Made by a program: the position numbers and the translations under genes. The notes under the pieces were generated by a model, which saw only the letters and a program-made list of their open reading frames with translations, did no database searches and had not been told where the DNA came from. A stretch of 62,000 nucleotides of DNA, taken from Gnetum montanum. Lineage: Eukaryota; Streptophyta; Gnetopsida; Gnetales; Gnetaceae. The stretch is from assembly GCA_015680685.1 (NCBI GenBank), contig MNCI01016273.1, positions 1,927,625 through 1,989,624 on the forward strand, read 5' to 3'. This document shows positions 10,100 through 21,559 of this stretch, piece after piece; the stretch's first letter is position 1, and the number at the start of each line of letters is the position of its first letter.

Positions 10100-10280
10100 T
10101 GATGAGAGTGGTTACTCTAGTAGTTATTCTAATTATTAGAGTGGTTACTTTAGCAATTATTCTAATTATTAGAGTAGTTATTGTAGCGGTTTATTCTAAT
10201 TATTAGAGTGGTTACTATAGCAATTACTTTAGTATTTATTCTAATTATTAGAGATGTTACTCTAATTATTAGAGTAGTTA
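10100..10280 (+). repeat. Palindromic tandem array in LTR U3
   Basis: About eight units of roughly 20 bp alternate GTTACT with the near-perfect palindrome CTAATTATTAGAG. The block sits immediately upstream of the TATA box and recurs in the E2 LTRs. It may act as a clustered transcription-factor site; that role is inference. Confidence 0.85.
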
Positions 10281-10290
10281 CTCCCAAGTC

Positions 10291-10298
10291 TATAAATA
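10291..10298 (+). promoter_or_regulatory. TATA box of E1 3' LTR
   Basis: TATAAATA at the end of U3, conserved in position in both E2 LTRs and the E3 LTR. Transcription would begin about 30 bp downstream, near GTGCCCAGACGCAC. Confidence 0.75.
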
Positions 10299-11056
10299 TA
10301 GTGCCCAGACGCACAATTGAAAAGAAGTCTTTTAGTAGTCAAGTAGCAAAACTCTTGTAGTCTGTTTGAAAGTTAGAGTATTTTCCAAGTGCCCATAGCA
10401 GGAGGTCTAAGTGTGGATGGATTTTTATTTGAGCATTGTGTACCTAAGCACACCTTGTGTATGACAATAAAGATGAGCTCTTTAATTCATCCTTGCAGCA
10501 CTTGAGATTTGTTTTCTTATGCATTTCTTTTATTTTATTTTCTTATGGATTTATTTTATTTTATTTTATGCACTTTACATTTCTATTATTACCACAACAA
10601 TTCATTTTGATCAATTAAGCAAATCGTTAAATTACACAAGCATGACCACTTCAAGCATGCATGTAATGCTTGGTAACCTAGTAACAATTAGCATTTGGTA
10701 ATCCTAGCAATGTTGCACTAGTTTAGGATGTGTACGACAAGTGGGAACAGATGATGGTGTTAGGATTAGTTAGAATTTAGTTAATGAGTAGTTAAGTTAA
10801 ATTATTCGCCTAGCTATCTCTCTCCTTCCCTACTAGTGCAGGACATAAAAACATAAAATATATAAGAATCATATGCCTCAAGCTTACTTAACCATACAAT
10901 TGTGACATATAAGTAAGCTTGGGAAGACAATGATCAACCAACTCATCCTTGTTCCACAAGGGCACATAAGCACTTAGTCCTTAGAATTCAACTGGATCGT
11001 GTGTGAAACACTCATATTCATATGGTTGAACATAGGGGTACCTCACCGCTTATCAA

Positions 11057-13357
11057 GTAAGGAAAGATGTAAGTTATAGAGGGGAGCTAGAAGCTTGGCT
11101 TAAATCACCTCCTAGTGCTACATTATCCTTTAGCAAATGTACTATTGAGGAGGTAAACCAAACTTATTCTCTCTTCCAATCCAGGGTCTTTCCCATGCTT
11201 CTATCATAAAAGAAAATCATGGAAGTCCAACAAGCTTGGATCATGAAGAAGATGTTAACCAATGGAACTAAGTTTGACTAAGCCACATTCCTCATTAGTG
11301 GCTTAAGGGAAAAAGTCACTAAACTCCATGATAACCTTAACTCTGTATATCATATACATTTTTCCTTTTTCTATGCATACCTTGAAATGTTTGCAGAGAT
11401 TTTGGTTATCAAGAGAGATGGAAAGTGGTTGCATCATAATGAATCTCAACTTTCCAAGCCTTGGAAAAAAAATATTAGCCCAATGATGAAAACCTAAGGC
11501 CTAATAGTGGAGGAAGTATGTGAATCATTATTTGTAACCACTAAGAATGTTAGTAATGTGCATTGTGCTTCCCCTAGTAGCATGGGGAGAGAGCCCCATG
11601 CTATCCACGACAATGCAAAGAAGGCTAAACAAGCATGTGTGGAAGTGGATGGTGTCACCAACAATAAGATGAAGAAGCCACATGTTGAAGTTAATGTCCC
11701 AGCCCCAATCCTAGAAGCATATATGAAAATCAAAATCAAAATGAAGAGGATGAATCAATAAATTGGAGCTATGTTTTTTCTTTTGCTCTTATATTTTTCT
11801 TTTTATTACAACTATCTTCTAGCTTGTTTTACTCTTGTTGGATTTTATTTGTTATATGGAGCATACAAAACCTATTTTCTTATGCTATCATGGAGGAAGA
11901 GTGCAAGTGCAAGGATGAAGAGGAAAGGAGTTCTAAGGGGACATTAGATGTGTTGGAATTCTTCCTAGATGATACATCTTTGAAGGACAATGCCCCATTG
12001 GACATACCTCATGACCTTCTTGGTGAGCTTTAGCATTTATATTTATATGTTTGTTTTAGTTATTTGTTTCCCTTTCATTGTAGATGAGAATTTACTTTTA
12101 TGCTTAATATAGAGTGTGATCTTCCTCTAGAGTCATCTACATTTTGCACTAAACCTTGGATGGAGGTCCTAGATAAGGTGGAGTTCATGAGGGGAAGGAT
12201 GGATGATATGGTGATCAGGTTGTAGTAGATAGATCCTGATTGTGGTAAGGACAATTAAAGTGTATTCATTTTTCATAGTTTATTCATAATTTCATGTTTG
12301 TTTTCATGTTTTATGCTATATGATTATAGCTTTTTATGTTTTATCTTATGGTTTCTCATTATTTTAAGGTTTTTATTATTGGAAATTTCCAACATAAGAT
12401 GGGATCACACATGAGAGTTTGAGTTTGATGAGATCCCTAAGATGGTTTCAAATGTAGAGAGTGTTCCCAAAGGTTGTATGAAGGGGCTAATAAACATGCA
12501 GCATCATGTACCTTAATGTTTTGGAAATCTCAATGTTCTAATGAGGGTCAAGGAGTTAATCAACAAAGTCAAGAGCCTTGAGGATCACAAGGAATTCATA
12601 GAGGTCCATGTGACCAATATGGAATTCTTGCGTACCAAGAAGATTAAGTGGCCTTACTATTGGAGTACCATCCGGGGGAAGGTGGTCCTAGCTAGAAGAA
12701 ATGTAGAGAAGGATATGTAGCTAGATGGAGCATTTAGTTCATAAGACCAAGAAGTGATGTGATTACCACACCTTGGTCATGGAGTGGGGTAGGAAGCAAA
12801 AGGCCCACAAACGACTCTACAAGATGGAAAGAGAGAATACAAAAATTCATGGCATTAGGAAGTCATGAAACAACATAAGTACAACTTATTTGTGCAAGGC
12901 ATAGATGCAGAGGACACATTCTGCTTATTTAAGAAATTAGTGGTAGTTGCTAATGATCCTACTCCCCAAATAACTATCGCATCTAGGGTAACCACCACTA
13001 CTAACTTTTCTCATGATCCATCTGAGTGGATGCATGAAAAGAGGGAAAATATCTTAGGGGATGTTGATTTGACCAACATGAGTGAAGAATAGATTCTTCA
13101 CAAGCTTGAAACACATCTTTAAAAATTTTTCCTTGAAGACATTACCCTTGATTCTCCTGAGGTATGTAAAAATATTTTTCATTATTAGCTTTAAGTTATA
13201 AATTTTTTATTATTCTTCATTGGTTATGGTCATGTTCATAGGTTATTTTGATTATTAATTATTTGAAATATTTTGTTGTTTATAGGCTTCAAGTGATGTT
13301 GGTAATGTTGATGGTCATGATGCTAGTGATGATGCTCCTCCTTGTCTTGTAGCCTAG
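11057..13357 (+). pseudogene. Multi-exon gene-like sequence of unknown function, decayed
   Basis: A 234-codon frame at 11057-11761, with three stops, reads RGELEAWLKSPPSATLSF, then HNESQLSKPW. Further exons follow: 11890-12022 (MEEECKCKDEEERS, acidic), 12113-12244 (ECDLPLESSTF), 12400-12730 (a helical, Lys/Glu-rich segment with KSLEDHKEF), 12865-13161 and 13286-13357 ending in TAG. Introns look real: donor GTGAGC at 12023 pairs with an acceptor ending at 12112 in matching phase, and donor GTATGT at 13162 pairs with TTTATAG ending at 13285 in phase 0. I do not recognise any domain. It could be a host gene, a gene fragment captured by a transposon, or an unfamiliar transposon gene. Confidence 0.45.
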
Positions 13358-13769
13358 ATTTTCCCATTAGTTGATTTATTTCATTTCATCATTGTTGGCT
13401 ATTGATGTTATTTAGCTAATTTATCTTGTAAGAATATTTATTATTCTTTTATAAGCTTATGTCATTTGTTACATAGTGCAACTATGACTATTGGACATCA
13501 TGTACTTATTTTTATTATTTGTTTTAATTTTAAATTATTATGGGTTATTTTTTTTAGTGATTTTATGTTCTAAAATGGATTTTATTCATCACGTTTGAAA
13601 TATATTTTTGTACATTTTATGTTTTCTATTTTTACAATGTTTTGTAGTTTTTATGCAAACATAGGATATAGGCATATGTTATAGATGAAAGCATATAGTA
13701 AGGTCATGCAAAGAATGTTGTAATGAAATCAAACTATAAGGAAAAAAAATGCAAAGGTACAAAAAAATG
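13358..13769. other. AT-rich stretch without recognised gene
   Basis: Follows the stop codon of the preceding gene-like sequence and is very T-rich on the plus strand. It may be its 3' untranslated region and flank. No frame, LTR edge or repeat stands out. Confidence 0.4.
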
Positions 13770-15155
13770 TTAAAAGCTTATACGGAAAAGAAGGTGAGGA
13801 AAATATTTAATTGCATGATTACTTCCTAATCTTCTAAGAATAGAAAACTTATACAGTTTTTGTTGAATGATTTTATATTTCTTGTTTCTATGGCTTATGA
13901 TGTTGATTGGGAATGTTTCCCATGATTCATTTGTGGTCCTATCATTATTGGCTTTGGCTTGGTTGGATTCATTGTGTTTTTTATTCAAACTATGGGAATT
14001 TCTTCTTGAAACTCCACCTCAAATTCTTGTTCTATGTTAAAATTGTTGACTGACAAGGGGACTATGTTGTCTCCATGGATTATGATCTCACCTTTCATGT
14101 AGGGAAAATAAATCTCTTGATGAATTGGAGAGGACACTACTCATAACGTTTCCAACCAAGGTCTCCCTAAGATTAGTTTTAAACTTGGCATATCTTCCAT
14201 AAGAAGGAAATTAGTAGACATGGGGAATAATTCCCTAGTCACAAAGTCCAACAAAATTGACCCCCTAACTGCAACCCATGGCATGTTAAATGATTTGAAT
14301 GTAGTAGTATAGGTATTTTAAATATGTTCAACTAAGCCTAAGCATTCTATAATGGGAAAGATGACACCATTTATCATTGCTCCAATATAAACATGCACTT
14401 GATGCACCTTGTACTAGCTAACTTTGATCGTTATGATAAGGGGAGCTTTAGAAACTTCACCAATTTATGAGTTAGTTTTCACCTCACTATCACGAAATGT
14501 TAAGATGATTGGACTCATTTATTACCTAGGTTTTGGTGGTGCTATCACTACATGAATAAATTTCTCATTGGATGGAATATCCTTGTCTATAGGAATGAAG
14601 GCCAACATCTTAACTAAAGCTTCATGGTGAGTAGGGGAGATCATTACTAGGTCATATAATCTTAAAGAGGTATATTTTTTTTTTGGTTTGAGCGAGAATT
14701 TAACCTATTCCATGTAAGTGAGAAAGTATTTGTCATTATTCATTGGTTTTTCATTCTTGTTTCCCTTGACTTCCTCCATTCTATCCAATATTTTCACCTC
14801 ATGTTTTAGTGTTTGTGTTTTAGGCCCATTTCCATTCTCTTATTCTTTGTTATCCCTCCTAGTTTGACTTATTAAAGTAGCTTCTATGTTGATATTCATA
14901 GGTACTACTAAGATTAGGGTGAGCTTCAGTAGACTAACCTTTTTTTAAATTTGCAATTATTTATTGTTCTTATTCTTAGGCTTGGAGATTGGCTTCTTTC
15001 ACTATTTGTTATATGGTTGTGAAGAGGTTGAGGCATTGACCACCATGGGAGGATGTTGATTAATTTGGATCATAGACTTAGACATGATTGGAGGGAGCAT
15101 ATTAATAATGAATGGTTCTTTGGGAGATGCAAGTGATGCTACCCTTATGATAAAA
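13770..15155 (-). pseudogene. Tat-lineage protease region pseudogene
   Basis: Minus-strand reading gives ILTFRDSEVKTNS, then LVEHI, MPWVAVRGSILLDF and SLKLILGRPWLETL, followed by HQEIYFPYMKGEIIIHGDN. The LILGRPWL block followed by a HQ-KFP-G-I-I-GD pattern is typical of the C-terminal side of the protease in Tat/Ogre polyproteins. The protein frame fades below about 13990, with a last open stretch to 13770. Multiple stops occur. Confidence 0.7.
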
Positions 15156-15160
15156 GGAGT
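15156..15160. repeat. Target site duplication of E2, left copy (GGAGT)
   Basis: GGAGT directly precedes the LTR edge TGATGAGTGG. The identical pentamer follows the other LTR at 25225. Confidence 0.88.
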
Positions 15161-16054
15161 TGATGAGTGGCAAGGTACCCCTTTGCTAAACCATATGAAT
15201 ATGAGTGTTTCACGTAAAATCTAGTCGAATTCCAAGGACTATGTGCTTATGTGCCCTTGTGGAACAAGGATGGGTTGATTGATCATTATCTTCCCAAGCT
15301 TACCTATATGTCACAATTGTATGGTTAAGTAAGCTTGAGGCATATGATTTTTATAGCTTTTATGTTTTTATGTCCTGCACTACTAGGGAAGGAGAGAGAT
15401 AACTAGGTGACTAATTTAACTTAACTACTCATTAACTAAGTTATAACTAATACTAACACCAACATCCATTCCCACTTTCCGTACACATCTTAAACTAGTG
15501 CAACACTGCTAGGATTACCAAACGCTAATCATTACTGGGTTACCAAGCATTACATGCATGCTTGAAGTGGTCATGCTTGTGTAATTTAACAATTTGCTTA
15601 ATTGATCAAAATGAATTGTTGTGCTAATAATAGAAATGTAAAGTGCATAAAATAAAATAAAATAAAATAAATGCATAAGAAAATAAAATCAAAGAAATGT
15701 GTAAGAAAACAAATCTCAAGTGCTACAAGGATGAATCGAAGAGCTCGTCTTTATTGTCGTACATAAGGTGTGTTTAGGTACACAGTGCTTGAATAAAGAT
15801 CTATCCATACTTAGACCTCCTACTATGGGAACTTGGAAAATACTCTAACTTTCAAACAAACTACAAGAGTTTTTCTACTAAATTGCTAAAAGACTTTTTC
15901 CCAATTGTGTGCCTGGGCATTGTATTTATAGGCTTGGAAGCAACTACTCTAATAATTAGAGAAATCACTCTAATAATTAGAATAATTGCTAAAGTAACCA
16001 GTAGAGTAACAACTCTAATAATTAGAATAACTACTAGAGTAACTGCTCTCATCA
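15161..16054 (-). repeat. E2 3' LTR (894 bp)
   Basis: On the minus strand it runs from TGATGAGAG at 16054 to CACTCATCA at 15161. It is 61 bp shorter than its partner, mostly because it has fewer units in the U3 palindromic array (15945-16054). Confidence 0.92.
15923..15930 (-). promoter_or_regulatory. TATA box of E2 3' LTR
   Basis: TATAAATA on the minus strand, at the same LTR position as in the other copies. Confidence 0.7.
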
Positions 16055-16068
16055 TACCCCCATGATTG
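16055..16068 (-). other. E2 polypurine tract
   Basis: ATCATGGGGGTA adjoins the 3' LTR start. The short G run is shared with E3 and is the probable plus-strand primer. Confidence 0.7.
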
Positions 16069-18129
16069 AATGAAAACTTGTCCTCAAGTTTCTTACAAAA
16101 TATTGGGAAGGTATGGGATTATTGACTGATTAACAATTGATGGTGGAATGGGATGATAGACTCAACGTGCCTAGTGAATGGATGAATAAGCAAATTACAA
16201 CAATTATATTCATGACCATTGTTGTGAACACTTGTACATAAATGACATCCAAGCCTTTATTTGGTAGCTTGAAGAGAAAAATAAAGAGAAAAAGAAGATG
16301 GAGCATGTTTCCACCAATGCTGAGATTATGCCTTCCATTGTTTATCTATATCCATGCCACTAAACTTGATCCTTTCGTAAATGCTCCAGTTTCGATCCAT
16401 CCTGAGTGCTTCCTCCAAGCCCATTCCATTGTTTGTATGATCACTATTTGCACACACAACACAATCACAAATGAGCAAGGATACATAATCCACAATGCAG
16501 TTGATACCTTGCCTCGATATGAAGCACATTGGCTAAGTTGTGGTTATGGCAAAAACTAGTTCGGAGATTTATCACTAGCAACTACCCAAGGTGTAGGGGT
16601 TAGCCAAGTAGTAAAATGAAAAAAATTGAAAAATTTGTGCTAGGGCCCCCACGACTACGAGTGAACCTCTAGTAGCTATAAAATGGAAAAACATGAGAAA
16701 CAAGAAAGATGAAAAATATCAATGGCAACACCAATAAAATGGATGTTATGGATGGAGATGAAACAAGAGATAATTGATTATACGAAATTTTTAAGGAAAA
16801 GAACTTAATAATTTCACCAAAAAGAAATGCCAGTGGATCCTCCCCAAAGTAGGCTCATGCCTTTTATGCACTGACAAACCCACAAACCAAAGAGTCCATA
16901 GGCTCTAGGAATGTCATTTGGAAGCAAGAGTTAAAAACTTACAAACAAGAATTCACCAAAGAAAAACAACACATCAACCCAGAACATACTAATGATAAAA
17001 CCAACAATGAGGTGGAAAATGGGAAGAAATATGGAGAGGAGAGAATGGAATGGAATCCCAAGAACAAGGTTGTGTAAAGAGGCTTATGTATTTTATGGTT
17101 AAGATGACTGAGTAGAACTTCATCCCAAATCCAAACTCAAACCAACCAGATTTAGTCACCTCATATCAATACACCTGGCCAATCCATCATCTTGAAGCAA
17201 CAAGAATGCCTTCACAAAGAGTGACCACCATCCTGAGGAGAGCGAGATGGAGAAGCAGGAAGTGAGAAAGGGCCTTAGTTATAGGAAACCTTCAAGCATG
17301 GGTAACATTTTTTTCCAATTTCATAACTAGTACTTGTAGCCCATATTTCGTTATTATGTCTAAGGGGTGTGCTTTGAATTCTCACTTTTCTCATTTTTTC
17401 TTTTCTTTTTGCATGAGAACCACACCATGTAAAAACTTATTTTTATTCACTCGGCTTCTTGATTTTTTAACAATGTTAGAATGGCAAAAAATCCAAGAAA
17501 CAAGCATCCAAGCATCCAAGAAAATGGCCAGCACAAATGCATCAAATCCCCTTGAACTCACACTCTGTTCATCCCTTAAGTCCTTCCTTGGTTTCAAAAT
17601 TACCAACCACTAATTCAATAATAAATTTACCTAGAAAAAGGGGTTGTATAGTTCCAACCCAAAGGATACCATAGATTTGTATGGATGAGTGGACGATGTG
17701 GACTCATTGCCTATTTTACCAAAAGAACCATACCTTAATATTAGCATCACAATTCAAAGGTAAAAACCAAACATTAGTAATCAATATGATATAATGTAAT
17801 CCACCATCATGAGCACTTATTGGATGACAAATAAAAGTAAATCAAGCAAATAAAGAAATAGTAAAAACATGAACGATGGTGTAAAATAAAAATAAGAAAA
17901 GTTGGAAAAATGTGTAAAAAAAAAATTCAAAAAGAACTGAGGGCCTAAAATGGTTAGCATAGGTGGCCATCTCCCCAATGGCTGAGTTGGAAGGAGGAGA
18001 TCCAAAATAGTGATCAAGGTTGTCCATCAACAGAGGTATCATGTGTACTAGTTGTCCTAAGTTCATGGAAAGGTTTGGTTTGTTATACGTTGACCAATAG
18101 TTTCTTGTTAGGGCTCTCAAGTTTGTATA
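16069..18129 (-). other. E2 region between integrase and 3' LTR
   Basis: About 2 kb without a recognised protein. A 92-codon frame at 18120-17842 (MRALTRNYWSTYNKP) and a 71-codon frame at 17606-17391 are the longest. Two short blocks recur in E3 in the same order: GTGGATCCTCCCCAAAG at 16833 and a G-rich block at 16621-16660. The last 430 bp match the E1 3' end. No counterpart of the long extra frame of E3 is present, so the element may have lost it or never had it. Confidence 0.6.
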
Positions 18130-19290
18130 TTGTCATGGCGCCTAAAGAAAAAGTTGCATAAATAATATAAAGTACATCCCATAGTGTTTGAAATTTAGTA
18201 CATTGTGGCACATGTGTGGAATTCTAGTAGGGAACCTTATCTCCCGGTTGATATTTAACTTTCCTAATCCTTAGGTCATGACATTGTTTATTGAATTCCT
18301 TGTGCAACTCGTTAGATGATAGGGTAGATAGTCAGTCTTCATCTGGCAACTTAAGGGTTACTAACCATTGTTTCTATGTTAGATCAAGGTCAAGGTTGAG
18401 GTCACATTCCATGGATAGTGTACAGAGCTCGATTTGAATGGGAAGCGTTGGTAATTTACCATACACTAACTCATAGGGAGAGTATCCTATAGGGAGTTTC
18501 CATGTGAAGCGGTATACCCAAAGAGCATCGTTCAGTTTAGTGCTCTAGTCTTGCCTAAACTTGCTAATGGTTCTTGTCAATATCTTCATAATCTCCCTGT
18601 TGGTGACTTTTGCTTGACTGTTCTCTTGGGGGTGGTATGGTGTAGTCAATTTATGCTCAACCCCTAAGCATTGCATTAATTTTTGAAAAGTTGCACCTGT
18701 AAAGTGTACCATTGTCTGAAATAAGTGCATGCGGCACACCAAACCTATTTATGATTTGTTGTTGAAAAAATCATGTAGCTATAGATGATGTACAATCTTT
18801 AATAGCAGTTGCTTCAACCCATTTTATTAGGTAATCCATGGAAACAATAATAAAAGGTTTTCCATTGGACATTGGTGTAATCAGCCCCATAAAATCAATT
18901 CCCCAAATGTTGAAGGGTTCTAACAGTTGAATCCATTATTGTAGACCCTCCATTCTAGCAATCATTCCCCCATCACATTGATAGTGCTCACAAGATTAGA
19001 CGAAACAATGGGCATCCCGAAATAATGTAGGCCAATAATATCCTGCAAGCAGAATCTTGATGGTGATTCATCTCCTAGCATAATGACTCCTACAAGGACC
19101 CTCATGAGCATATTAGAGAACTCACAGTTGATCTATATCAAGAACACACCATCGAAACAAGCCATTGGGACACACTTTGTAAAGTTACCCATTGATTTCC
19201 ATAAAGTAATTGGCTCAGTGAAGAAACTATTATTTCTTCTTAAGGCTTAACTCTTGTGTTGTTTGTTGGGTGAGGAGATAGGTAAGAATG
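18130..19290 (-). pseudogene. E2 integrase pseudogene
   Basis: The zinc-finger part reads DAHEGP-type and GYYWPTLF-DAHCF sequence near 19110-19000. The core shows WGIDFMG (first Asp), WVEATAIKD, ISDNGT (second Asp) and the VTNREIMKILTRT stretch at 18620-18545 that contains the expected Glu. The C-terminal part includes LWVYR and SPYELVYGK, then RKVKYQPGDKV. These are typical of Athila/Tat integrases. Stops and frame changes interrupt it. Confidence 0.82.
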
Positions 19291-19840
19291 CTACTGTACC
19301 AGTTTGTCTCTATGGGTGATTGATTATTCACTACAACAGCAAAGAGGAATTCATTAGGGAAATGATCAAAAATTGGATACTCACCCTCTTTATTGTTTGA
19401 TCGCAACCAAGAGAAATGATTAGCAACTACATTCTTAGTGCCCTTGCGATCAATCATCATTAAATCAAAATATTGTAAGATTACAAGCCATCATATGATA
19501 TGAGGGCTTACCATTGGCTTATTCATGAGGAACCTTATTGCACTATGATCTGCATGTATATATACTTTATATCCCAATACATAGTGTCTAAACTTTTCTA
19601 GTGCAAACACTACAGTCATTAATTCTTTCTCTGTGATAGTGTAGTTAAGTTGTGCACTAGCGATACTTCTACTTGCATAGTGGATGTAAAAAGGATGCTT
19701 CTGGTCATCTAACTATGTAAGTATGGCTCCTCAAGCATAGTTGGATGTGTCGGTCATGATATGGAATGGTTTGGACCAGTTAAGAGCTTGTAGAATGGGT
19801 GTTTCTACTAGCTTCTATTTTAGAGTTTGGAAAGCTAATT
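19230..19840 (-). pseudogene. E2 RNase H pseudogene
   Basis: Reads KPFHIMTDTSNYA-GAILT, HPFYIHYASRS, LNYTITEKELMTVVFALEKFRHYVLG and VYIHADHSAIRFLMNKP, then KGTKNVVANHFSWLRS. The DTS and DHS segments with ADHS retain the acidic residues better than E1. It follows RT and precedes integrase as expected. Confidence 0.85.
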
Positions 19841-20960
19841 CACATTGCCTGGTCCACTTAATTCCACCAATGGTTTGGAAACCTTTGAAAAGTTCTCAAT
19901 AAATCTCCTATAGTAGCCAGTATGTCCAAGGAATGATTGAATATCTTTGACATTTTCTGGTTGATGGGTAATTTCTTGGATAATTTTGATTTTTTTGAGG
20001 TCTACCTCTATCCCTATGTGTGAGATTTTGTGCCCTAGTACTACACCTTCTTGGACCATCAAATGGCTTTTCTATTATTTGAGCCTCAAATTGGTTTCTA
20101 CACATCTTTTTAACACTTGCTCCAACCGGTCCAAGGCTTAATCAAAGTTTGCTCCATAAGTGGAGAATTCATCCATAAAGACTTCTACACCATTTCCTAT
20201 CTGCTATTGGAAGATGCTTAGAACTAGTCGTTGCAATATTGCAAGGGCATTGCACAAGCCAAATGAGATCTGTTTATATGCAAACATTCCTGAAGGGCTG
20301 GTGAATGTAGTCTTGGCTTGGTCTTCTGGGACTATTTGTATATGATTATATCCACTATATCCATCCAAAAAATTGTAGTAGCAATGCCCTGCAATGGTGT
20401 CTAAGACTTGGTCAACAAATGGCAATCGAAAGTGATATTTGAATATTTCCATATTCAGTAGCCTAAACACTATGCACACCCTTGATTTGCCTACCTTTTA
20501 GGCATAATAACTAAGGGTCTAACCCATTCACTATCAATAATGCAGTACATGAACCCAACCTTGAGAATTTGTTTGATTTCTTCCTTAACTACTTGCTTCA
20601 GCTTGTCTTTGAGGCTTCACGGAGGGGTCAATGTAAATTCTATGTTGTTATATCTTAGAATCTATTCTAGTTAATTCAAGATGTAACCAAGTGAAGGCTT
20701 ATGACCATTTATTTATTACCTTCAGTAGTTCTTCTTTCTATTGAGGAGCAATCTTAGCATTGATAATTACTAGTTTTTCATTTTTAGGAAACATGTATTC
20801 CATACCGGTGGGGAATGGTTTCAGCTCGAAGGGCTCCTACTTAAATTTCTCAAGGATTTCCAACTTCCCCCAATTGATATTTTCAATGTTAAGACTTGGA
20901 AGTTGGTGGTGGACTTGCTCTAATGCATCTATGCTATCAATGTAAGTACAAGTCAAACCC
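19841..20960 (-). pseudogene. E2 reverse transcriptase pseudogene
   Basis: The stretch 20479-20204 is open and contains CIVFRLLN, FRLPFVDQVLD, YYNFLDGYSGYNHI and FGLCNALAILQR. The box with two Asp lies near 20180 as VFMDEF-like sequence, and GHKISH with RFIENFSKV follows. C-to-T type stops occur, for example at a conserved Lys-Arg/Trp position before CIVF. Confidence 0.85.
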
Positions 20961-21239
20961 TCAGTTGGTTTGATGCATATAATTGAACTACTTTCTTAAT
21001 CAGCTGTCGGCCACTGGGTATCTTCCTTTCGTGTGGCTACTACATACAAGCATCTTTGTATGTTAATCACTTACGCACATTGATTGCATGTAGGCAATGC
21101 TAAACTTTCAACAAACCATGACCTCTGCATGCGATTACACCCTGTCACTGTATGCGATGCATGGAATGTTTTTCTTCTTGATCTTTTTAATGTATTTTCC
21201 TTTGATATTTCTAGGGAAAGATCATGGATTCCTAGGTGT

Positions 21240-21545
21240 GTGTCATTGGTGCTTAGCCATGCTCTTCCCATTATGATTGGGAAGTCCCCCTTACCGTTGT
21301 TTACCTAAATCACTAGGAAGTCAGCTAGGTACAACCACCTAGAAATAGTGGTAACAATGTCTTCCACTAATCCCAATGGGACAGTGATGGACTGGTCAGC
21401 CAACTCTAGATAGATGTTCCTATTTTTCAATGGATGTAGGTTCCAGGCCTTGTACGTTTCTTGAGAAATCAAGTTGACACTAGAACCTAAATCCAAAAGA
21501 GCCTTGCATGGTGCATTTCCAAAAATTGTAAGTATATTAGAGGAC
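21240..21545 (-). pseudogene. E2 aspartic protease (retropepsin) pseudogene
   Basis: An open stretch at 21496-21305 reads MDLGSSVNLI, then YLELADQSITVPLGLVEDI and YLADFLVI. DLGSSVN is the D-[LTS]-G active site seen in Athila, and the LADRS-VP-G-VEDV pattern is characteristic of the lineage. GDFPIIMGRAWLS follows in another frame. The protease would mature Gag-Pol. Confidence 0.85.
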
Positions 21546-21559
21546 TCCCAGGATTAGAG

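Larger units (their letters stand above)
3747..11055 (+). mobile_element. E1: Athila-lineage Ty3/gypsy element, internally deleted
   Basis: The order is truncated 5' LTR, tRNA-Asp-like primer site, gag, protease, RT, RNase H, integrase zinc finger, 3' end and full 3' LTR. It is the same family as E2 at 15161-25224 in the opposite orientation, which allows base-level comparison. Compared with E2 it lacks the 5' LTR U3, a 22-bp stretch at the RT/RNase H border, and about 2.5 kb covering the integrase core and the region after it. Many in-frame stops mark it as dead. The sequence after the 3' LTR is AGTAA, but no matching 5' target copy survives. Confidence 0.88.
10100..11055 (+). repeat. E1 3' LTR (956 bp)
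   Basis: Starts TGATGAGAG and ends CTTATCA. It matches the E2 LTRs throughout. U3 holds the palindromic array, followed by a TATA box at 10291, then the R/U5 part including GACAATAAAGATGAGCTC, a likely polyadenylation context. Confidence 0.9.

Noticed and set aside
15861-16065. Open frames on both strands with repeated VTLIIR words (also 24962-25235)
   Set aside because: They are translations of the palindromic U3 array, non-coding in the LTR.
20160-20345. Plus-strand frames opposite E2 pol (also 21084-21308, 21596-21784)
   Set aside because: They mirror conserved pol and gag coding on the minus strand and have no homology of their own.
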